DNA of 64,000 nucleotides from Bacteroidota bacterium (GCA_016185125.1 JACPOC010000002.1:116025-180024), one strand, 5' to 3'; counted from the first letter of the stretch, positions 36,411 through 45,472 are shown. The notes: generated from the sequence alone by a model not told the origin. Program-made: numbers and translations.

Positions 36411-38642
36411 ATGAAAAAATTATTCTGCCTGTTATTTTTCTTCATGTTTTTTATTTCTTTGGCTGATAAAACCGATAGTTTAGTCGCCCTTTTAAAAACC
36501 AATATTCCGGATACTTTAAGAGGGGAAATTCTTTTTTCCTTAGCTACTAATTTTGAGCATATTGGTAAACCCGAGCTGGCGGAGAAATATCGAGGTTTAT
36601 TGTTTGTGGTGATCAAAAAACTAAACCAACCCAAAGGTTTTGCCAAGTATTACCGAACTCTTGGTAATAAATATTATTATAGCAGAGACTATGATCTCTC
36701 CATAAAAAATTATGAAAAAAGTGCCGAATTTTATACTAAAGCGCATCTTTCAAACGGCATAATTGCTTGTCGCATTGATATTGCAGGTGTTTTTGTGGAA
36801 AAAGGGGACATGAAAAAAGGCTTGGAAGAAAATCGAAAAATTATCAGTTTAATAGAAAAATCGGGTGATAATAAGATGCTTTCTGACGTTTATGGTAATA
36901 TTGGGATCTGTTTCTCAAACATCAGTAAATACGACAGCGCAATTTACTACACCACCAAAGCTGCAAGATTAAATGAAGATATGGGTAATTTAAACAGCAT
37001 GGCTAATAATTATTGCGGCTTAGCCTCTATTAATTATAACATGAATCAATTCAGAATGTCTCTTTATTATTTGAATAAAATAAATAAAAGTAACACCAAT
37101 CTGCCGCCCGCTTTACAAAACTGGATTTACGGCTTTACAGCTTCTGTTTACACTAATTTAGAACAATTGGATTCTGCTCTTTTTTATTGCATAAAGGCAA
37201 TCGAATACAGTAAAAAAACAAACGACAGGTATTCCTTAATTAACGCGCTTTTAAATCAGGCAGAAGTTTATAATAAGCTTAAAAAAAATAAATTAGCACT
37301 TGATAACATTCAGCAAGCTATTTCTTTAAGCAAAGCGATAGAATCGGATGCGTTGCTTGCTAAAGCTTATACCACGTATGGCTCTGTTGCTACAGACTTA
37401 AAATTATACAACGAGGCTATTAATTATTTTAATCTTAGTAACGAACTGGAAATAAAAAACAACAATTCCTCCAATGTACTCCAAAACATTAAAGGCTCGG
37501 CTAAGGTGTATGGCCTAATGGGTAATTATAAGCAGCATTCCTTTTTTCTGGATAGCCTTATTAGATATAAAGACAGGTTGAATGAAACAGAAATGGCCCA
37601 ACATTCAAAAGAAATGGAAATAAAGCATGAAACGGAAAAAAAAGACTTGCAGATAGAAACTGCCCACACCCACATTTTACTTGAGGAAGAAAAGAATAAA
37701 CAAAAAGAAAAAGTAATTTGGTTTGGTTCCTTGGCACTAATAGTTACCTTAATCTTAGGAACGCTTGCCTACTTCAATTTCCGGAAATTTAAAAAAGCCA
37801 ACAAAACCATTAACTCGCAAAATGTTGCGCTTTCAATTCAGAAAAAAGAAGTGGAAGAGCAAAAATATTTAGTAGAAGAAAAACAAAAAGAAATAATTGA
37901 CAGTATCAACTATGCAAAACGCATTCAAAGCGCCGTTCTCACAAACGATGATGTGTGGACAAAAGTGAGCCCTGAACATTTTGTGTTATTCAAACCAAAA
38001 GACATTGTAAGCGGCGATTTTTACTGGGCTTATAACACGCCCAATAACCGATCGGTGTTTGCACTTGCCGATTGCACCGGTCATGGAGTTCCGGGAGGCT
38101 TTATGAGCATGCTGGGAAATAGTTTTTTAAATGAAATTGTTATTGAGAATAAAATATTCAGCGCACCAATTATTCTTAATAAACTCCGCGAAAAAATAAT
38201 AAACGCACTCGATCAAAAGGGTAACGACCAGCAGAAGGACGGGATGGATATTGCGCTTTGCGTCTGGAATAAATTAAACAATACCCTGGAGTATGCCGGT
38301 GCCAACAACCCGTTAATGTTAGTTCGAAACAATATCTTATCAGAGCTAAAGGCCGATAAAATGCCCATCGGTAAATATTTAACAGATACAAAGCCTTTCA
38401 ACAGTCAAACCATTCAGCTTCAACCCGGCGATTGTCTTTATATGAGTACCGATGGTTTCCCTGATCAATTCGGCGGACCAAAAGGAAAAAAATTAAAACA
38501 CAAACAGCTTGAAAAATTACTCATAGAAGTGCATCACATACCAATGCGAAAACAGTTAGATGCCCTCGATAAAAGTTTTTTAGATTGGAAAGGTGACTTA
38601 GAACAGATCGATGACGTAGCGGTGATTGGAATAAGGGTGTAA
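36411..38642 (+). CDS. TPR-repeat PP2C/SpoIIE-type serine phosphatase
   Basis: The 743-residue protein has a signal peptide, TPR repeats (about 40-390), a membrane helix (about 435-455), a coiled coil, and a cytoplasmic SpoIIE/PP2C domain (about 515-743). The phosphatase keeps the metal-binding Asp in KDIVSGDFYW, DCTGHGVPGGFMSMLG, DGMDIALC, STDGFPDQFGG and QIDDVAVIGI. Such proteins dephosphorylate partner-switching regulators. No anti-sigma antagonist gene is adjacent, so the target is unknown. It lies 13 bases after its phosphatase-less paralogue. Confidence 0.92.
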   Translation: MKKLFCLLFFFMFFISLADKTDSLVALLKTNIPDTLRGEILFSLATNFEHIGKPELAEKYRGLLFVVIKKLNQPKGFAKYYRTLGNKYYYSRDYDLSIKNYEKSAEFYTKAHLSNGIIACRIDIAGVFVEKGDMKKGLEENRKIISLIEKSGDNKMLSDVYGNIGICFSNISKYDSAIYYTTKAARLNEDMGNLNSMANNYCGLASINYNMNQFRMSLYYLNKINKSNTNLPPALQNWIYGFTASVYTNLEQLDSALFYCIKAIEYSKKTNDRYSLINALLNQAEVYNKLKKNKLALDNIQQAISLSKAIESDALLAKAYTTYGSVATDLKLYNEAINYFNLSNELEIKNNNSSNVLQNIKGSAKVYGLMGNYKQHSFFLDSLIRYKDRLNETEMAQHSKEMEIKHETEKKDLQIETAHTHILLEEEKNKQKEKVIWFGSLALIVTLILGTLAYFNFRKFKKANKTINSQNVALSIQKKEVEEQKYLVEEKQKEIIDSINYAKRIQSAVLTNDDVWTKVSPEHFVLFKPKDIVSGDFYWAYNTPNNRSVFALADCTGHGVPGGFMSMLGNSFLNEIVIENKIFSAPIILNKLREKIINALDQKGNDQQKDGMDIALCVWNKLNNTLEYAGANNPLMLVRNNILSELKADKMPIGKYLTDTKPFNSQTIQLQPGDCLYMSTDGFPDQFGGPKGKKLKHKQLEKLLIEVHHIPMRKQLDALDKSFLDWKGDLEQIDDVAVIGIRV

Positions 38643-38770
38643 TTATAAAATTTAATCATACCCCTTTTCTAAAATGAATAGGTGTTTAAATAAGACACCA
38701 AAACTAAATAAACGCCTTCCCCTTGAGGTCATCGTTAACGGTTTTTTTAGGCAATTAGGAGATAAGAATG

Positions 38771-38778
38771 TAAATTTG
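38771..38778 (+). promoter_or_regulatory. Candidate -7 element upstream of the antitoxin-like gene
   Basis: TAAATTTG fits the Bacteroidota TAnnTTTG pattern, 22 bases before the ATG at 38801. No good -33 element is seen at the usual distance. Confidence 0.3.
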
Positions 38779-38800
38779 TATTCACTTAAAAACAAACGCA

Positions 38801-38995
38801 ATGAAAGGAATTAGCTATATAACCGACGACCACAATAAAAAGAAAGCCGTTATTATAGATTATAACCTGTTTAAAAAGCACGGCGAAATCTTAGATGACA
38901 TGTTAGATGTTATAATAGCAGAAGCGCGCGAGGAAGAAGAAAGTATTCCTTTTGAAAAAGTGCTTAGTCAGTTAAAGAAAAAAGGTAAAATATAA
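38801..38995 (+). CDS. Small antitoxin-like protein
   Basis: The 64-residue acidic protein (ISYITDDHNKKKAVIIDYNL ... then an acidic helix and a Lys-rich tail) has the size and layout of antitoxins partnered with RelE/ParE toxins. The toxin-like frame begins one base after its stop codon. Family membership (Phd/RelB-like) is inferred from the neighbour more than from its own sequence. If the toxin is truly broken, this is a surviving half of a dead module. Confidence 0.65.
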   Translation: MKGISYITDDHNKKKAVIIDYNLFKKHGEILDDMLDVIIAEAREEEESIPFEKVLSQLKKKGKI

Positions 38996-38996
38996 T

Positions 38997-39254
38997 ATGT
39001 ACAAAATAACTATAAAGAAAAACCGCAGCTAAGGAGCTAGAGGTTTTACCAAAAAAGATAGTTATTGTTGTAACAAAAGAAATATTGCAATTAGCTCAAG
39101 TTCCACGTCCGCATGGTTGCAAAAAATTAAAAGTTCGGGAACTGATTTATGGCGAATTAGGATAGGGGATTATAGAGTAATTTACTCCATAGAAGATGTT
39201 ATTCAAATGATAGATGTTAAAAAAGTGGGTCACCGTAAAGATGTTTATGAATAG
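38997..39254 (+). pseudogene. RelE/ParE-family toxin, disrupted by two compensating indels
   Basis: The first frame stops after 11 codons. Reading the next frame after the A5 run at 39018-39022 gives TAAKELEVLPKK through HGCKKLK. Returning to the first frame near 39130 gives SGTDLWRIRIGDYRVIYS and VKKVGHRKDVYE, which is the standard RelE/ParE C terminus. So one base is inserted near 39020 and one lost near 39130. Intact relatives are ribosome-dependent mRNA nucleases or gyrase poisons. The gene is either decayed or affected by sequencing errors; it is placed exactly as a toxin partner of the antitoxin-like gene. Confidence 0.75.
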
Positions 39255-39309
39255 TGCAAGACCTTTCGAATAATTCTTTTTTAATTAAAATCAATTTAAA
39301 TACAAGATG

Positions 39310-39801
39310 TTATATTTTCAGGCTCTCAATCAATTTTGTAGTAGAAAACCCTTCCAGTAAAGGAATAGTAATTACCTCTCCGCCTTTCGCTTTTACCACA
39401 TCATAACCAACCACTTCTTCTACTTTGTAATCGTTTCCTTTTACAAGTACATCCGGTTGCAAAAACTTTATCAGCTCATAAGGCGTTTCTTCTTCAAAGA
39501 ATATTACGGCATCCACGCAGCTTAAAGCGCAAAGCACCGCCGCTCTGGCTTGCTCATTATTAACAGGCCTGTTAGGGGCTTTACTCAATTTTTTTACCGA
39601 GGCATCCGTGTTAAGGGCCAGTATCAAATATCCTCCAAGGTCGCGCGCTTGCGTTAAATAATCAACGTGTCCCGGATGAAGTATATCAAAACAACCGTTG
39701 GTGAAAATAATCTTTTTCCCTTTTAAACGTAAGCCGTTAATGGTTCTAAAAGCATCTTCCTTTAAAACAATTTTAGTTTTTAACTGATCATGAAACGACA
39801 T
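39310..39801 (-). CDS. rfaE2: D-glycero-beta-D-manno-heptose 1-phosphate adenylyltransferase-like
   Basis: This 163-residue nucleotidyltransferase has the cytidylyltransferase-like signature FTNGCFDILHPGHVDYL (HxGH) and NTDASVKKL. It matches the stand-alone C-terminal half of HldE (RfaE domain II), which adenylates heptose 1-phosphate for LPS or S-layer glycans. No kinase half or heptose epimerase is in the window, so the substrate could also be another sugar phosphate. Its start overlaps the flippase-like gene by 14 bases. Confidence 0.88.
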   Translation of the reverse strand: MSFHDQLKTKIVLKEDAFRTINGLRLKGKKIIFTNGCFDILHPGHVDYLTQARDLGGYLILALNTDASVKKLSKAPNRPVNNEQARAAVLCALSCVDAVIFFEEETPYELIKFLQPDVLVKGNDYKVEEVVGYDVVKAKGGEVITIPLLEGFSTTKLIESLKI

Positions 39802-40807
39802 TTTTATTTCGGTTATAGATTGGTAGAATAATTAAACTTAAGGTTCCAAGAACCACAACGAGTATAAATTGACTTGTCCATCCAAGCCACGGAAAAGCAA
39901 TGGCTTGCACTTTATCCAAACCGTAAGTAGCCATTAAAATAGTGCTGATAATATAGGGATAAGCTCCCAGGCCTCCGGGTGAAAAAATAACACCAAAAGT
40001 TCCGAAAAGCAATAAGGTTAAACATTCGCGATGGCCGAGAAGAGAAGTGCCCGGCAGCGCGAAGAAACAGGCGTAAAGCGAATAAAAATAACTAAGCCAG
40101 ATTAAAACACTCAGTCCAACAAAAACAAATGGCTTTTCCATTTTTCGGATAGAGCCGATGCCTTCTCCCAAGCCTTTAATAATGCTACCAAATTTGCCTT
40201 TAAGTATTCCCGAAAACTTTTTTCGTAATAATAAAAATCCCACAATAACAATAACGGTAATTAACAGCACAACAATCAGCTTTACAGGGCTTTCTGATAT
40301 TCCGGAAAGTTTGGCTGATAAAGGATTAAAAATCCATTTTGTGGCAAGGCCTATAAGCTCAGTAAATTGTACAATAAGCGTAAGGGCAAAAATAAAAAGA
40401 AAGAGAATAAAATCCACTATCCTCTCCGTGATCACTGTTCCCAGTGCAATTTCAAACGGAACCTTATCGTATTTTGAAGCAAGCGTACAGCGTGAAATTT
40501 CACCCATGCGCGGAATGCCGTAATTAGCAAGATAACCTACCAGAACATAACAATTGGCGTTGAGTAGTTTAGTTTGGTGCCCCAGGGGAGCTAATAAATA
40601 ATTCCATCGGTAGGCTCTGAAAAAATGACTTAAAAAAGCGATGCAGATAGAAATAAAAACCCAAAAATAATCCGCGGTTTTAAATGCAAAAATTATTTCA
40701 TCTTTTTGTTTTGGTGTTATTTGCCTTAATGAAAGCCATATAAGTAACACGCCAATGCCCAGCAATACTATAAATTGTATAAGGGATTTGTTGTTTTTAG
40801 AATTCAC
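39788..40807 (-). CDS. Flippase-like / lysylphosphatidylglycerol synthase membrane-domain protein
   Basis: The 339-residue integral membrane protein has about 8 hydrophobic segments (from LIQFIVLLGIGVLLIWL near the N terminus to ILVVVLGTLSLIILPIY at the end). The motifs FRAYRW, RMGEISRC and FSPGGLGAYP match the UPF0104/AglD2-type family related to the MprF membrane domain. Members are thought to move lipids or lipid-linked sugars. The start is GTG. It lies 10 bases after panD and overlaps rfaE2, so all three are probably co-transcribed. Confidence 0.85.
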   Translation of the reverse strand: MNSKNNKSLIQFIVLLGIGVLLIWLSLRQITPKQKDEIIFAFKTADYFWVFISICIAFLSHFFRAYRWNYLLAPLGHQTKLLNANCYVLVGYLANYGIPRMGEISRCTLASKYDKVPFEIALGTVITERIVDFILFLFIFALTLIVQFTELIGLATKWIFNPLSAKLSGISESPVKLIVVLLITVIVIVGFLLLRKKFSGILKGKFGSIIKGLGEGIGSIRKMEKPFVFVGLSVLIWLSYFYSLYACFFALPGTSLLGHRECLTLLLFGTFGVIFSPGGLGAYPYIISTILMATYGLDKVQAIAFPWLGWTSQFILVVVLGTLSLIILPIYNRNKNVVS

Positions 40808-40817
40808 ATTACTTAAA

Positions 40818-41171
40818 TTAATGTTTAAGTTTGTTGGCTAAAGAATCAGGAAAAATTACCCAAGGCTTAAAGCTTTTTGCTTTTTCAAATGCCATGTTGG
40901 CGTATGAAATAATGATAACAATATCGCCGGGTTTCACTTTTAAAGCGGCAGGCCCGTTCATGCAAATAACGCCACTGCCCCGCTCTCCTTTTATTACATA
41001 GGTTATCAAGCGCTCACCATTATTTTTGTTAAGCACATGTACCATTTCGTTTTCAATAAGATTAACAGCGTCCATCAGATCTTCATCAATGGTTATACTG
41101 CCAATATAATCTAATTCTGCCTGCGTAACTGTTACACAGTGAATTTTAGATTTCATAACCTGGATTTCCAT
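40818..41171 (-). CDS. panD: Aspartate 1-decarboxylase
   Basis: This 117-residue pro-enzyme converts aspartate to beta-alanine for pantothenate and coenzyme A. Self-cleavage occurs between Gly24 and Ser25 (YIGSITID), making the pyruvoyl cofactor. MKSKIH at the N terminus, [10 protein letters not shown] and [12 protein letters not shown] are conserved. panB and panC are not in the window. It is first in the panD / flippase-like / rfaE2 operon and divergent from porT with only 14 bases between start codons. Confidence 0.97.
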   Translation of the reverse strand: MEIQVMKSKIHCVTVTQAELDYIGSITIDEDLMDAVNLIENEMVHVLNKNNGERLITYVIKGERGSGVICMNGPAALKVKPGDIVIIISYANMAFEKAKSFKPWVIFPDSLANKLKH

Positions 41172-41185
41172 AAAGCAGTAAATTT

Positions 41186-42043
41186 ATGGTTTTTTATTGG
41201 TTTTTAAGAAAGCGATACCCGTTAAAAATCAATAACTTTACACAATATAAAATTCGTTTACCCGTTATATTTTATCTGAAAAAATTTCTCTTCATATTCA
41301 TTATACTTTTGTTTTCACTTTCTTATTTTTCTCAGGAAAATGATGGCTACGGTATTAATCTTCCAAAGTTCTATAAAACAAAAATTCACTTTGGGTTTAC
41401 TATTGCCGGAAATACAACTGATTACAGACTCAATACAAAACCTAACTCTCTTTTTCCCGATACTTTGCTTAAAGGAAAAGACACCACGCGATTAAGAGTG
41501 AGTACTATTTATACCCAGCCCGCCCCCGGCTTTGCCATTGGTTTAGTTACAGATGCTCGGTTGCACGATTACGTTCGTTTGCGGTTTACCCCAAGCATCA
41601 GTTTTGCCTCACGAAAAATAGAGTATACGCTTGCAAACAAAACGCGCGATACCTTTAAAGTTTTTCAAAAAACGGTAGAATCGACCTTCTTGATCTTTCC
41701 CTTTGAAACAAAAATTCAATCTAAACGTCTCGGAAATTTCAGCGCTTACATTATTGGCGGTTACGGATATGCACTCGATCTTGCTTCGCGTAAAAAGGCG
41801 GCTGGCGTAGTAACCGGCGGCCCCAACCAATTGGAAAATAATATAAGAGTTAAACGGGATGATTTTTATTACAGCGTGGGAGCAGGAACAGATTTTTATC
41901 TTCAATATTTTAAACTCGGCTTCGAAATAAAATTACAAGTTGGCACGCGTAATCTTTTAAACCCGGGTAATAATATTTTCAGCAACAGTATTGATAAAAT
42001 ACGGTCACGAATGGTTGTTTTTTGTTTAACCTTCGAAGGGTAA
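41186..42043 (+). CDS. porT: T9SS outer-membrane protein PorT
   Basis: The 285-residue open frame encodes the PorT beta-barrel needed for type IX secretion. Features are NLPKFYKTKIHFGFT, FAIGLVTDARLHDYVRLRFTPSISF, VESTFLIFPFETKIQSKR, IIGGYGYALDLASRK, RDDFYYSVGAGTDFYLQYFK and NSIDKIRSRM. The annotated ATG gives 30 extra residues before a normal signal peptide (KKFLFIFIILLFSLSYFSQ). The natural start may be a non-ATG codon such as the CTG at 41276. Together with the PorP/SprF protein and sorting-domain proteins it shows a working T9SS. Confidence 0.9.
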   Translation: MVFYWFLRKRYPLKINNFTQYKIRLPVIFYLKKFLFIFIILLFSLSYFSQENDGYGINLPKFYKTKIHFGFTIAGNTTDYRLNTKPNSLFPDTLLKGKDTTRLRVSTIYTQPAPGFAIGLVTDARLHDYVRLRFTPSISFASRKIEYTLANKTRDTFKVFQKTVESTFLIFPFETKIQSKRLGNFSAYIIGGYGYALDLASRKKAAGVVTGGPNQLENNIRVKRDDFYYSVGAGTDFYLQYFKLGFEIKLQVGTRNLLNPGNNIFSNSIDKIRSRMVVFCLTFEG

Positions 42044-42192
42044 AATCCTAAACCCCACGATGACTATGAGTAGGCGAGGAAATAAACACATTGCCCTGTT
42101 GGGGAAACTCCTCAAATATTTTTCCTGACATTCGCTAAATCAAAAGCTATGTGTTATCTTCGTCATTATTGAAGAATAAACATCTTCCTATT

Positions 42193-43764
42193 ATGCAAAC
42201 AAAAATTCAATTACAGGTTACTCCCCAAACAGCCCTTAACGAACAACTTTTAAAAGAGGAGGCTAAAGTTCAATTGAATTTGAAAGACTCAGATTCTTTT
42301 TCTGTAAAAGTTCTTAAACGCAGCATAGATGCCCGAAATAGAAGCATTAAAATAAATATTACTTTATTAGTTGCGCTTAATGAATTAATTGATGAAGAGG
42401 AAATTAAGTTTTTCTATAACAATGTTTCACAGGCAAAAAAAATCTGCCACATTATAGGTGCCGGCCCCGGAGGATTGTTTGCCGCTTTAAGATGTCTGGA
42501 GCTAGGAATAAAACCCATTATTTTTGAACGAGGGAAAGATGTGAAAGCAAGAAGGAGAGATTTGGCAGCAATCAATAAAGAGCACACTGTTAATCCTGAA
42601 AGTAATTATTGTTTTGGCGAAGGCGGAGCCGGAACTTACAGCGATGGCAAACTTTATACGCGTTCCAATAAAAGAGGTGACGTTGATAAAATTTTGAAAG
42701 TGCTGGTATTTCATGGCGCTACCCGCCAAATTTTAGTGGATGCCCATCCGCACATTGGTACGAATAAATTACCTCAGCTGATTGAAAATATCCGCGAAAC
42801 AATTTTAGCTCACGGCGGTGAAATTTACTTCAATTCCAAACTTATCGATCTTAACATTCAACATGACAAAATCAATTTCATTAAAATAAAAAACGAAACC
42901 GAAGAGAAAGAAATTACCATTGAGAAATTAATATTAGCTACAGGACATTCGGCTCGCGATATTTATGAGCTACTCAATTCCAAACAAATTTTAATGGAGG
43001 CCAAGCCTTTTGCAATAGGCGTAAGGGTCGAACATCCTCAGGAATTAATTGATAAGATTCAATACCATTGCGGCTCAATGAACGAGGTAATTGAAAAGCG
43101 TGAATTTCTGCCACCCTCCAGCTACAGTTTGGTGCAACAGATAAATGGTTACGGTGTTTATTCTTTTTGCATGTGTCCCGGTGGCATTATTGCGCCGTGT
43201 GCTACATCTCAACAAGAAGTTGTTACTAACGGTTGGAGCCCTAGTAAGCGCAATAACCCTTATGCTAACAGCGGAATTGTAGTGGGTTTAGAGTTGAAGG
43301 ATTTCGAATCTTATAAAAGCGTTGGGCCACTTGCCGGACTTGAATTTCAAAAACAAATGGAAAAAACTGCGTGGGCTTTTGGCGGAAAAACCCAAACTGC
43401 TCCCGCGCAACGACTGGAAGATTTTGTGAATGGAAAGCTGAGTACTTCGCTTCCCGATTGCAGTTACCAACCCGGACTTAAAAGCGTGAATATGCAAGAA
43501 GTGCTTGGTAAACTTGTGGGTTCCGTATTAAAAGATGGCTTTAAGGCTTTCGGTGGAAAAATGAGAGGTTATCTTACCAATGAAGCTGTTATTGTTGGGG
43601 TTGAATCCCGAACATCTACTCCGGTTCGCATACCACGCGATAAAGAAAAATTGAATCATCCGAAATTAGCAAATCTATTCCCTTGCGGAGAAGGTGCGGG
43701 TTATGCGGGTGGAATTATGAGCGCTGCCATGGATGGTGAAAGATGTGCGAACGCTTGCGTATAA
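42193..43764 (+). CDS. FAD-dependent oxidoreductase (COG2509-like)
   Basis: The protein has 523 residues from the ATG at 42193; a GTG 14 codons upstream (42151) is the longest possible start but overlaps a candidate promoter element. The dinucleotide-binding loop GAGPGGLFAAL lies near residue 90. FGEGGAGTYSDGKLYTR and the C-terminal FPCGEGAGYAGGIMSAAMDG are typical of large uncharacterised FAD proteins of this group. Substrate and partner are unknown. It stands alone on the plus strand ahead of the 551-residue gene. Confidence 0.85.
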   Translation: MQTKIQLQVTPQTALNEQLLKEEAKVQLNLKDSDSFSVKVLKRSIDARNRSIKINITLLVALNELIDEEEIKFFYNNVSQAKKICHIIGAGPGGLFAALRCLELGIKPIIFERGKDVKARRRDLAAINKEHTVNPESNYCFGEGGAGTYSDGKLYTRSNKRGDVDKILKVLVFHGATRQILVDAHPHIGTNKLPQLIENIRETILAHGGEIYFNSKLIDLNIQHDKINFIKIKNETEEKEITIEKLILATGHSARDIYELLNSKQILMEAKPFAIGVRVEHPQELIDKIQYHCGSMNEVIEKREFLPPSSYSLVQQINGYGVYSFCMCPGGIIAPCATSQQEVVTNGWSPSKRNNPYANSGIVVGLELKDFESYKSVGPLAGLEFQKQMEKTAWAFGGKTQTAPAQRLEDFVNGKLSTSLPDCSYQPGLKSVNMQEVLGKLVGSVLKDGFKAFGGKMRGYLTNEAVIVGVESRTSTPVRIPRDKEKLNHPKLANLFPCGEGAGYAGGIMSAAMDGERCANACV

Positions 43765-43778
43765 AACGTTTAAGAATC

Positions 43779-43809
43779 TTGCGGGTATAATCTTTTAGTT
43801 TTATCTTTA
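43779..43809 (+). promoter_or_regulatory. Candidate promoter of the 551-residue gene
   Basis: TTG at 43779-43781 and TATCTTTA at 43802-43809 are 20 bases apart, near the Bacteroidota consensus. The -7 element ends 7 bases before the ATG at 43817, so the mRNA would be almost leaderless. Confidence 0.5.
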
Positions 43810-43816
43810 ATTATCT

Positions 43817-45472
43817 ATGAGTAAGCAACAAGATTCTTTTAACGCACTGCAAAAACTTTTACCAGATTTTTCTGAAGAAGGTACTGTACAGAAATTAAAC
43901 GCTCTGAATCAATGTGCGCTTCTTGAACCCCGTAATCCTAAGCTTATAAAACAGTATCATAACGCCCTCTTATTTCTGATAAGTTATGCGGAAAATGAAA
44001 GTGTGTTTTTATTAGCTCAAAAAGAAATTGAGAGAATAGAATCCTTCGTTTCAACAAAACCACAGTTAAAAGAAGTGTTATCGGGAAGCGGAGTTACTGC
44101 TACCGCTACTGTTGGAGCATATAGTTTAACGTTAATAAAATGCTTGTTGAAAAAGTTTCCTCACGCGATCTCTATTCATTCTTTCCACGACAAGGCTGCA
44201 CATCCAAAAGAAGTTTTAAAATTTATTTTGCCGGAAGCGGAATTTGAAATCTTAAATGATGAGAAACTAAGCCCATTAAATTGGCTTAAAAAAGCAAGTG
44301 GCTTTAATGACAAGGCTAAAATCCTTAACTGGCTAATTAACACTTTTGAATTTTTCAATGCGGACGTTCTAATAAAAGATCACTTGTTTGAATCTTTGAA
44401 AATATATGTTCAAATAAAAACACTTAATCACACCTTCTCAAAAAGTTTTGGCTATTTAAAAATTGATCAGCGCTATTATCATTCTCCAAGCCTGCTTAAA
44501 AAATTTGATGAGGTTGAGCTCATTAACAGAAAATTACCCGCAGAAACAAAGCTTTCGGCCGTACAAAAAAACAACATTATTACAGCCGCACGCGTAGCTT
44601 TATGTTTATTAAATCGCGAAACAGATCCCATCACCTATTGCGAAGAACAAAATTTAAAATATTATACATTAGAGAGGGGTTTGTCTATTGCACTCTTTAG
44701 TATTGATTCTGAAAGAAGATTGCCTCTTGAATCCTACATTGGTTTCATGATGTTTAAAAACGGATACCCAATGGCTTATGGTGGCGCTTGGTTATTTGGC
44801 AAACGTTCACTTATTGGTATTAATATCTTTGAATCTTTCCGGGGCGGCGAATCGGCTTTTGTATTCGCGCAATTGCTGAGGTGTTACCGTATGGCTTTTG
44901 GTGCGGCGTATTTTGAGGTAGAGCCTTATCAGTTCGGAAAAAATAATCCTGAAGGCATTCAATCCGGCGCGTTTTGGTTCTATTACCGTTTTGGCTTTAA
45001 GCCCTGCAATAAAAACCTGTATGAGTTGGCTTTGAAAGAGCATTTAAAAATTACCAACACAAAAGGTTATCGAAGTCCACCCGCGGTGTTAAAACAATTT
45101 ACAGGTGCCAATATGTTTGTTCATTTCGATTCCACGCCAGTTGTTCCTCCTGACCCTACGGCCATAAGCAAATATCTAACCCGTATTATTACCATACAAT
45201 TTAAGGGAAACCGTAATAAAGCTTTAAAGCATTCCATCAAACAATTAAAACAAGAAGGTATAATCACCGGTAGTGAAAGTAAGATTGGGTTAAGTAAATT
45301 AGTTTTGTTTTTTGGACTTTGCATAGATCATAAAACGCTTTCTTTCTCCGAAAAACGTTTAATTGGTAAAATAATAGAAGCTAAAGAATCTGATGAGTTT
45401 GAATATATAAAACTGTTAAACAACTTTCCTGTTCAAAAATTTAACATCGACTCCGCTACCATAAACATTTAA
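43817..45472 (+). CDS. Conserved-looking protein of unknown family (551 aa)
   Basis: I do not recognise this family. The protein has no signal peptide or clear membrane helix. The N-terminal half (1-270) is mostly helical. Residues about 290-410 contain alternating strands with GGAWLFG, GINIFESFRGGES, FEVEPYQFG and GAFWFYYRFGFKP. Their order (strand, basic-Gly loop, helix, strand, aromatic end) resembles an acyltransferase (GNAT-like) core, but the usual R/QxxGxG/A loop is not clear. The C-terminal 100 residues are helical and Lys-rich. It lies between the FAD oxidoreductase and trpS with its own promoter. Confidence 0.6.
   Translation: MSKQQDSFNALQKLLPDFSEEGTVQKLNALNQCALLEPRNPKLIKQYHNALLFLISYAENESVFLLAQKEIERIESFVSTKPQLKEVLSGSGVTATATVGAYSLTLIKCLLKKFPHAISIHSFHDKAAHPKEVLKFILPEAEFEILNDEKLSPLNWLKKASGFNDKAKILNWLINTFEFFNADVLIKDHLFESLKIYVQIKTLNHTFSKSFGYLKIDQRYYHSPSLLKKFDEVELINRKLPAETKLSAVQKNNIITAARVALCLLNRETDPITYCEEQNLKYYTLERGLSIALFSIDSERRLPLESYIGFMMFKNGYPMAYGGAWLFGKRSLIGINIFESFRGGESAFVFAQLLRCYRMAFGAAYFEVEPYQFGKNNPEGIQSGAFWFYYRFGFKPCNKNLYELALKEHLKITNTKGYRSPPAVLKQFTGANMFVHFDSTPVVPPDPTAISKYLTRIITIQFKGNRNKALKHSIKQLKQEGIITGSESKIGLSKLVLFFGLCIDHKTLSFSEKRLIGKIIEAKESDEFEYIKLLNNFPVQKFNIDSATINI

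Noticed and set aside
38681..38699. Hairpin GGTGT ... ACACC after the phosphatase gene
   Set aside because: Five-base stem with no U tract on either strand; too weak to call a terminator.
39100..39108. GTTCCACGT, half of a parS site inside the toxin pseudogene
   Set aside because: Only the left half matches; the right half (CCGCAT) does not, so ParB binding is unlikely.
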